15,504 bases of DNA from Kiritimatiellia bacterium (lineage in GTDB: Bacteria; Verrucomicrobiota; Kiritimatiellia; RFP12; UBA1067): contig JAGCJE010000177.1 in assembly GCA_017648225.1 (NCBI GenBank), positions 1 through 15,504 on the forward strand, given 5' to 3'. Shown piece by piece: positions 14,005-15,504 of this stretch. Every line of letters starts with the position of its first letter. Position 1 is the first letter of the stretch. The notes below the pieces were generated by a model that searched no databases, was not told where the DNA came from, and saw only the letters and a program-made list of their open reading frames with translations. The position numbers and the translations under genes were made by a program.

Positions 14005-15314
14005 AACTGTACGTAGCGACCCACAATCAGCACAAGCTTCGCGAGATAGCGGAGATACTTCCCGAGTTTGAAATCGTAGCCGACGACCCTGCCGGAGCGG
14101 AAGAAACCTCCAGCGAGTTTATCGGCAACGCGTTTATAAAGGTTCGCGCGATCGCTTCAAAGCATCCCGGCGAATGGTGCATGGCCGACGACTCCGGACT
14201 TGAGGTCGCCGCCCTCGGCGGCGCGCCCGGCGTGAGGAGCGCGCGCTACGCCGGAGGTGACGGCGATACACCCGCCAATAACGCTCTTCTTTTGAAAAAT
14301 CTCGAGGGCATAGAGGACCGCAAGGCAAATTTCACCTGCGCCATCGCGCTTATCGATCCCGACGGACGCGAGCATTCGGCAATCGGAAAATCCTTCGGAA
14401 GGATCGCGGAAAAAGCTTCGGGGATTGAGGGCTTCGGCTACGATCCGCTTTTCATCCCCGACGGTTATTTCAGATCGTTCGCGGAACTTTCGGCCGGAGA
14501 GAAAAATGCGATTTCCCATCGCGGTAGAGCCCTTGAAAAGGCTCGCGGGATTATCCGTTCGGTTAAGAAGCCGTCGCTCAAGTCGTGGCTGAGGCTTTTC
14601 AGATTCGTCAACATTCCGACAGTCCCCGGCGATATTCTCGTCGGCGCGGCGGCGGCGGTCACGGCGCTCGGCGATGGAATCTATTCGCCGGTGAAACTTG
14701 CCGCTGCGGCGGCCGCCTCCGTATTCTTTTATCTTTTCGGTCTGGTCGATAACGATATAGTCGGCGCCAAGACCGATGAAAACCGTCCGATCGCGGACGG
14801 CGAAATATCGCTTGCGGCGGCGCGTGTAGCCCGCGGGTTGTTTTGGGCCGCGGCGGTCGCTTTGGGATATTGCTTTGAACTTCCTCATCCGTGGTGGATC
14901 GTTTCTTTTGCGCTGCTGTGCTCGATAATCGTCTACAACAGGACGAAACGTTCGCTCGTCATGGGGCTTTGCAGAGCGCTGAACGTTCTTTCGGGTGCGG
15001 TTGTGTTTTTGAGCGGTTTTGAGGTACAGGGGGCGCGGCTATTTATTTTTGTTGGAATCGTATCGTTTATCTGGCTTCTCTACGTTTCGTATTTGACGTA
15101 TTACGCGTCCGATGAAAACAGGTATCCTTCGAAAAAGCCCTTTGTCAGGCTCTTGATCGCGATGATAGTCTATCTGCAGCTTTTAGCCCTTATCGTTTTT
15201 GCGGTTTCCTTCCCGCCGTCGACACCGATTCGGCACATGCTTTTCGCGGGAGCGGGACTCCTCATCACGCTCAGGGTTTTCAAATTTCTCATGCGGGACG
15301 TTAGTGCGACATGA
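14001..15314 (+). CDS. rdgB: Fusion: RdgB/HAM1 XTP/dITP pyrophosphatase + UbiA-type prenyltransferase
   Basis: One uninterrupted 437-residue frame. Residues 1-187 are a complete RdgB domain that hydrolyses non-canonical purine triphosphates: ATHNQHK (6-12), MADDSGLEVAAL (61-72), GAPGVRSARYAG (74-85), GFGYDPLF (144-151), SHRGRAL (172-178). Residues ~195-433 are a UbiA-family membrane domain with about seven to eight hydrophobic segments. It contains NIPTVPGDILVGA (204-216), NDIVGAKTDENRPIADG (251-267) and MGLCRALNVLSG (321-332), the last resembling the EboC-like branch. The first Asp-rich motif is NDxxGxxxD instead of NDxxDxxxD. No ATG, GTG or TTG in frame occurs at the junction (first internal Met is 321), so separate translation of the second half is unlikely. 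The start overlaps the PQ-loop gene by 4 nt. The membrane substrate is unknown. Confidence 0.88.
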   Translation: MKLYVATHNQHKLREIAEILPEFEIVADDPAGAEETSSEFIGNAFIKVRAIASKHPGEWCMADDSGLEVAALGGAPGVRSARYAGGDGDTPANNALLLKNLEGIEDRKANFTCAIALIDPDGREHSAIGKSFGRIAEKASGIEGFGYDPLFIPDGYFRSFAELSAGEKNAISHRGRALEKARGIIRSVKKPSLKSWLRLFRFVNIPTVPGDILVGAAAAVTALGDGIYSPVKLAAAAAASVFFYLFGLVDNDIVGAKTDENRPIADGEISLAAARVARGLFWAAAVALGYCFELPHPWWIVSFALLCSIIVYNRTKRSLVMGLCRALNVLSGAVVFLSGFEVQGARLFIFVGIVSFIWLLYVSYLTYYASDENRYPSKKPFVRLLIAMIVYLQLLALIVFAVSFPPSTPIRHMLFAGAGLLITLRVFKFLMRDVSAT

Positions 15315-15329
15315 TAACGCCGCTTGTTC

Positions 15330-15358
15330 TTGTTTTCGCGGTGGGGATTTGATAAAAT
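15330..15358 (+). promoter_or_regulatory. Promoter upstream of the Fe-S scaffold gene
   Basis: TTGTTT (15330-15335), 17-nt spacer, and TAAAAT (15353-15358), with TGA (15350-15352) giving an extended -10. It sits in the 77-bp gap after the fusion gene, 33 nt before the ATG at 15392. Confidence 0.6.
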
Positions 15359-15391
15359 AATACCGTTTTTCACAATAAAGAGGAAATAACA

Positions 15392-15504
15392 ATGGTCTAC
15401 TCGACAGAGGTACAACATCAGTGCCCTCTTATGAAAGGGTGCAATCACGGTCCCGCGCCGATTCCTGAAGAGGGTAAGTGGGTGCAGGCTAAGCAAATTA
15501 AAGA
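15392..15504 (+). CDS. Iron-sulfur cluster assembly scaffold-like protein (3' partial)
   Basis: Only the first 37 codons are inside the window; the frame is open to the edge. The peptide reads MVYSTEVQHQCPLMKGCNHG then PAPIPEEGKWVQAKQIK. The HGPAPIPEEGKWV-x-AK-x-I stretch matches, from memory, the N-terminus of NifU-like Fe-S scaffold proteins encoded beside GGGtGRT-type proteins in gut anaerobes. Cys11 and Cys17 are present. AAAGAGGA (15377-15384) lies 7 nt before the ATG, a strong ribosome binding site, and a promoter precedes it. The assignment rests on a short segment; the expected partner gene would be downstream of the window. Confidence 0.65.
   Translation, partial: MVYSTEVQHQCPLMKGCNHGPAPIPEEGKWVQAKQIK

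Noticed and set aside
14611..14630. ACAGTCCCCGG in the UbiA domain resembling the folP palindrome
   Set aside because: It lacks the left GGGG arm, and the peptide it encodes (IPTVPGD) matches what I recall as a conserved phrase of this UbiA branch.

Overview
The window reads as a compact, entirely plus-strand stretch of chromosome from an anaerobic, Gram-negative, polysaccharide-degrading bacterium. Support for this: an LptF/LptG-type lipopolysaccharide-export permease, an O-antigen/polysaccharide flippase, an NAD-linked (type 1B) PyrK-PyrD dihydroorotate dehydrogenase, two secreted glycoside hydrolases, and the start of an iron-sulfur scaffold gene of a kind common in gut anaerobes. A Verrucomicrobiota/Kiritimatiellae-like gut organism is my best guess, but that is inference from gene style and not a proven placement. 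No tRNA, rRNA, CRISPR array or insertion sequence is visible.

Layout. 2-1186: 3' part of a membrane flippase. 1280-1801: small secreted Arg/Gly-rich protein behind its own extended -10 promoter. 1838-2875: galE. 2908-7262: a tight run of five genes (shrunken uracil-DNA-glycosylase-like protein, pyrK, pyrD, LptF/LptG permease, RluA-family pseudouridine synthase) with gaps of 0-31 nt or short overlaps. 7263-7506: intergenic with a clear promoter, driving a secreted GH39-like glycosidase, followed 4 nt later by rnhB. 9657-12030: folP, a DEDDh exonuclease and chrA, head-to-tail with 1- to 4-nt overlaps. 12052-15314: a probably leaderless secreted GH31 glycosidase, a PQ-loop membrane protein, and a gene fusing an RdgB/HAM1 nucleotide pyrophosphatase to a UbiA-type prenyltransferase. 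15330-15504: promoter, ribosome binding site and first 37 codons of a probable Fe-S cluster scaffold protein.

The most unusual element is a 13-bp palindrome, GGGGACTGTCCCC (one variant has TCT for ACT), present six times inside folP. Every copy is in the same reading phase and encodes Gly-Thr/Ser-Val-Pro. Three adjacent pairs have exactly 24-nt start-to-start spacing. A seventh, near-identical copy lies in the second half of chrA, at a point where the homologous first half of the same protein has no such residues. This looks like a coding-compatible palindromic element spreading through genes. Other notable points are the RdgB-UbiA fusion with no internal start codon, a UDG-fold protein that has lost its catalytic and Fe-S motifs, and a secreted GH31 enzyme whose -10 box sits only 7 nt before its ATG.
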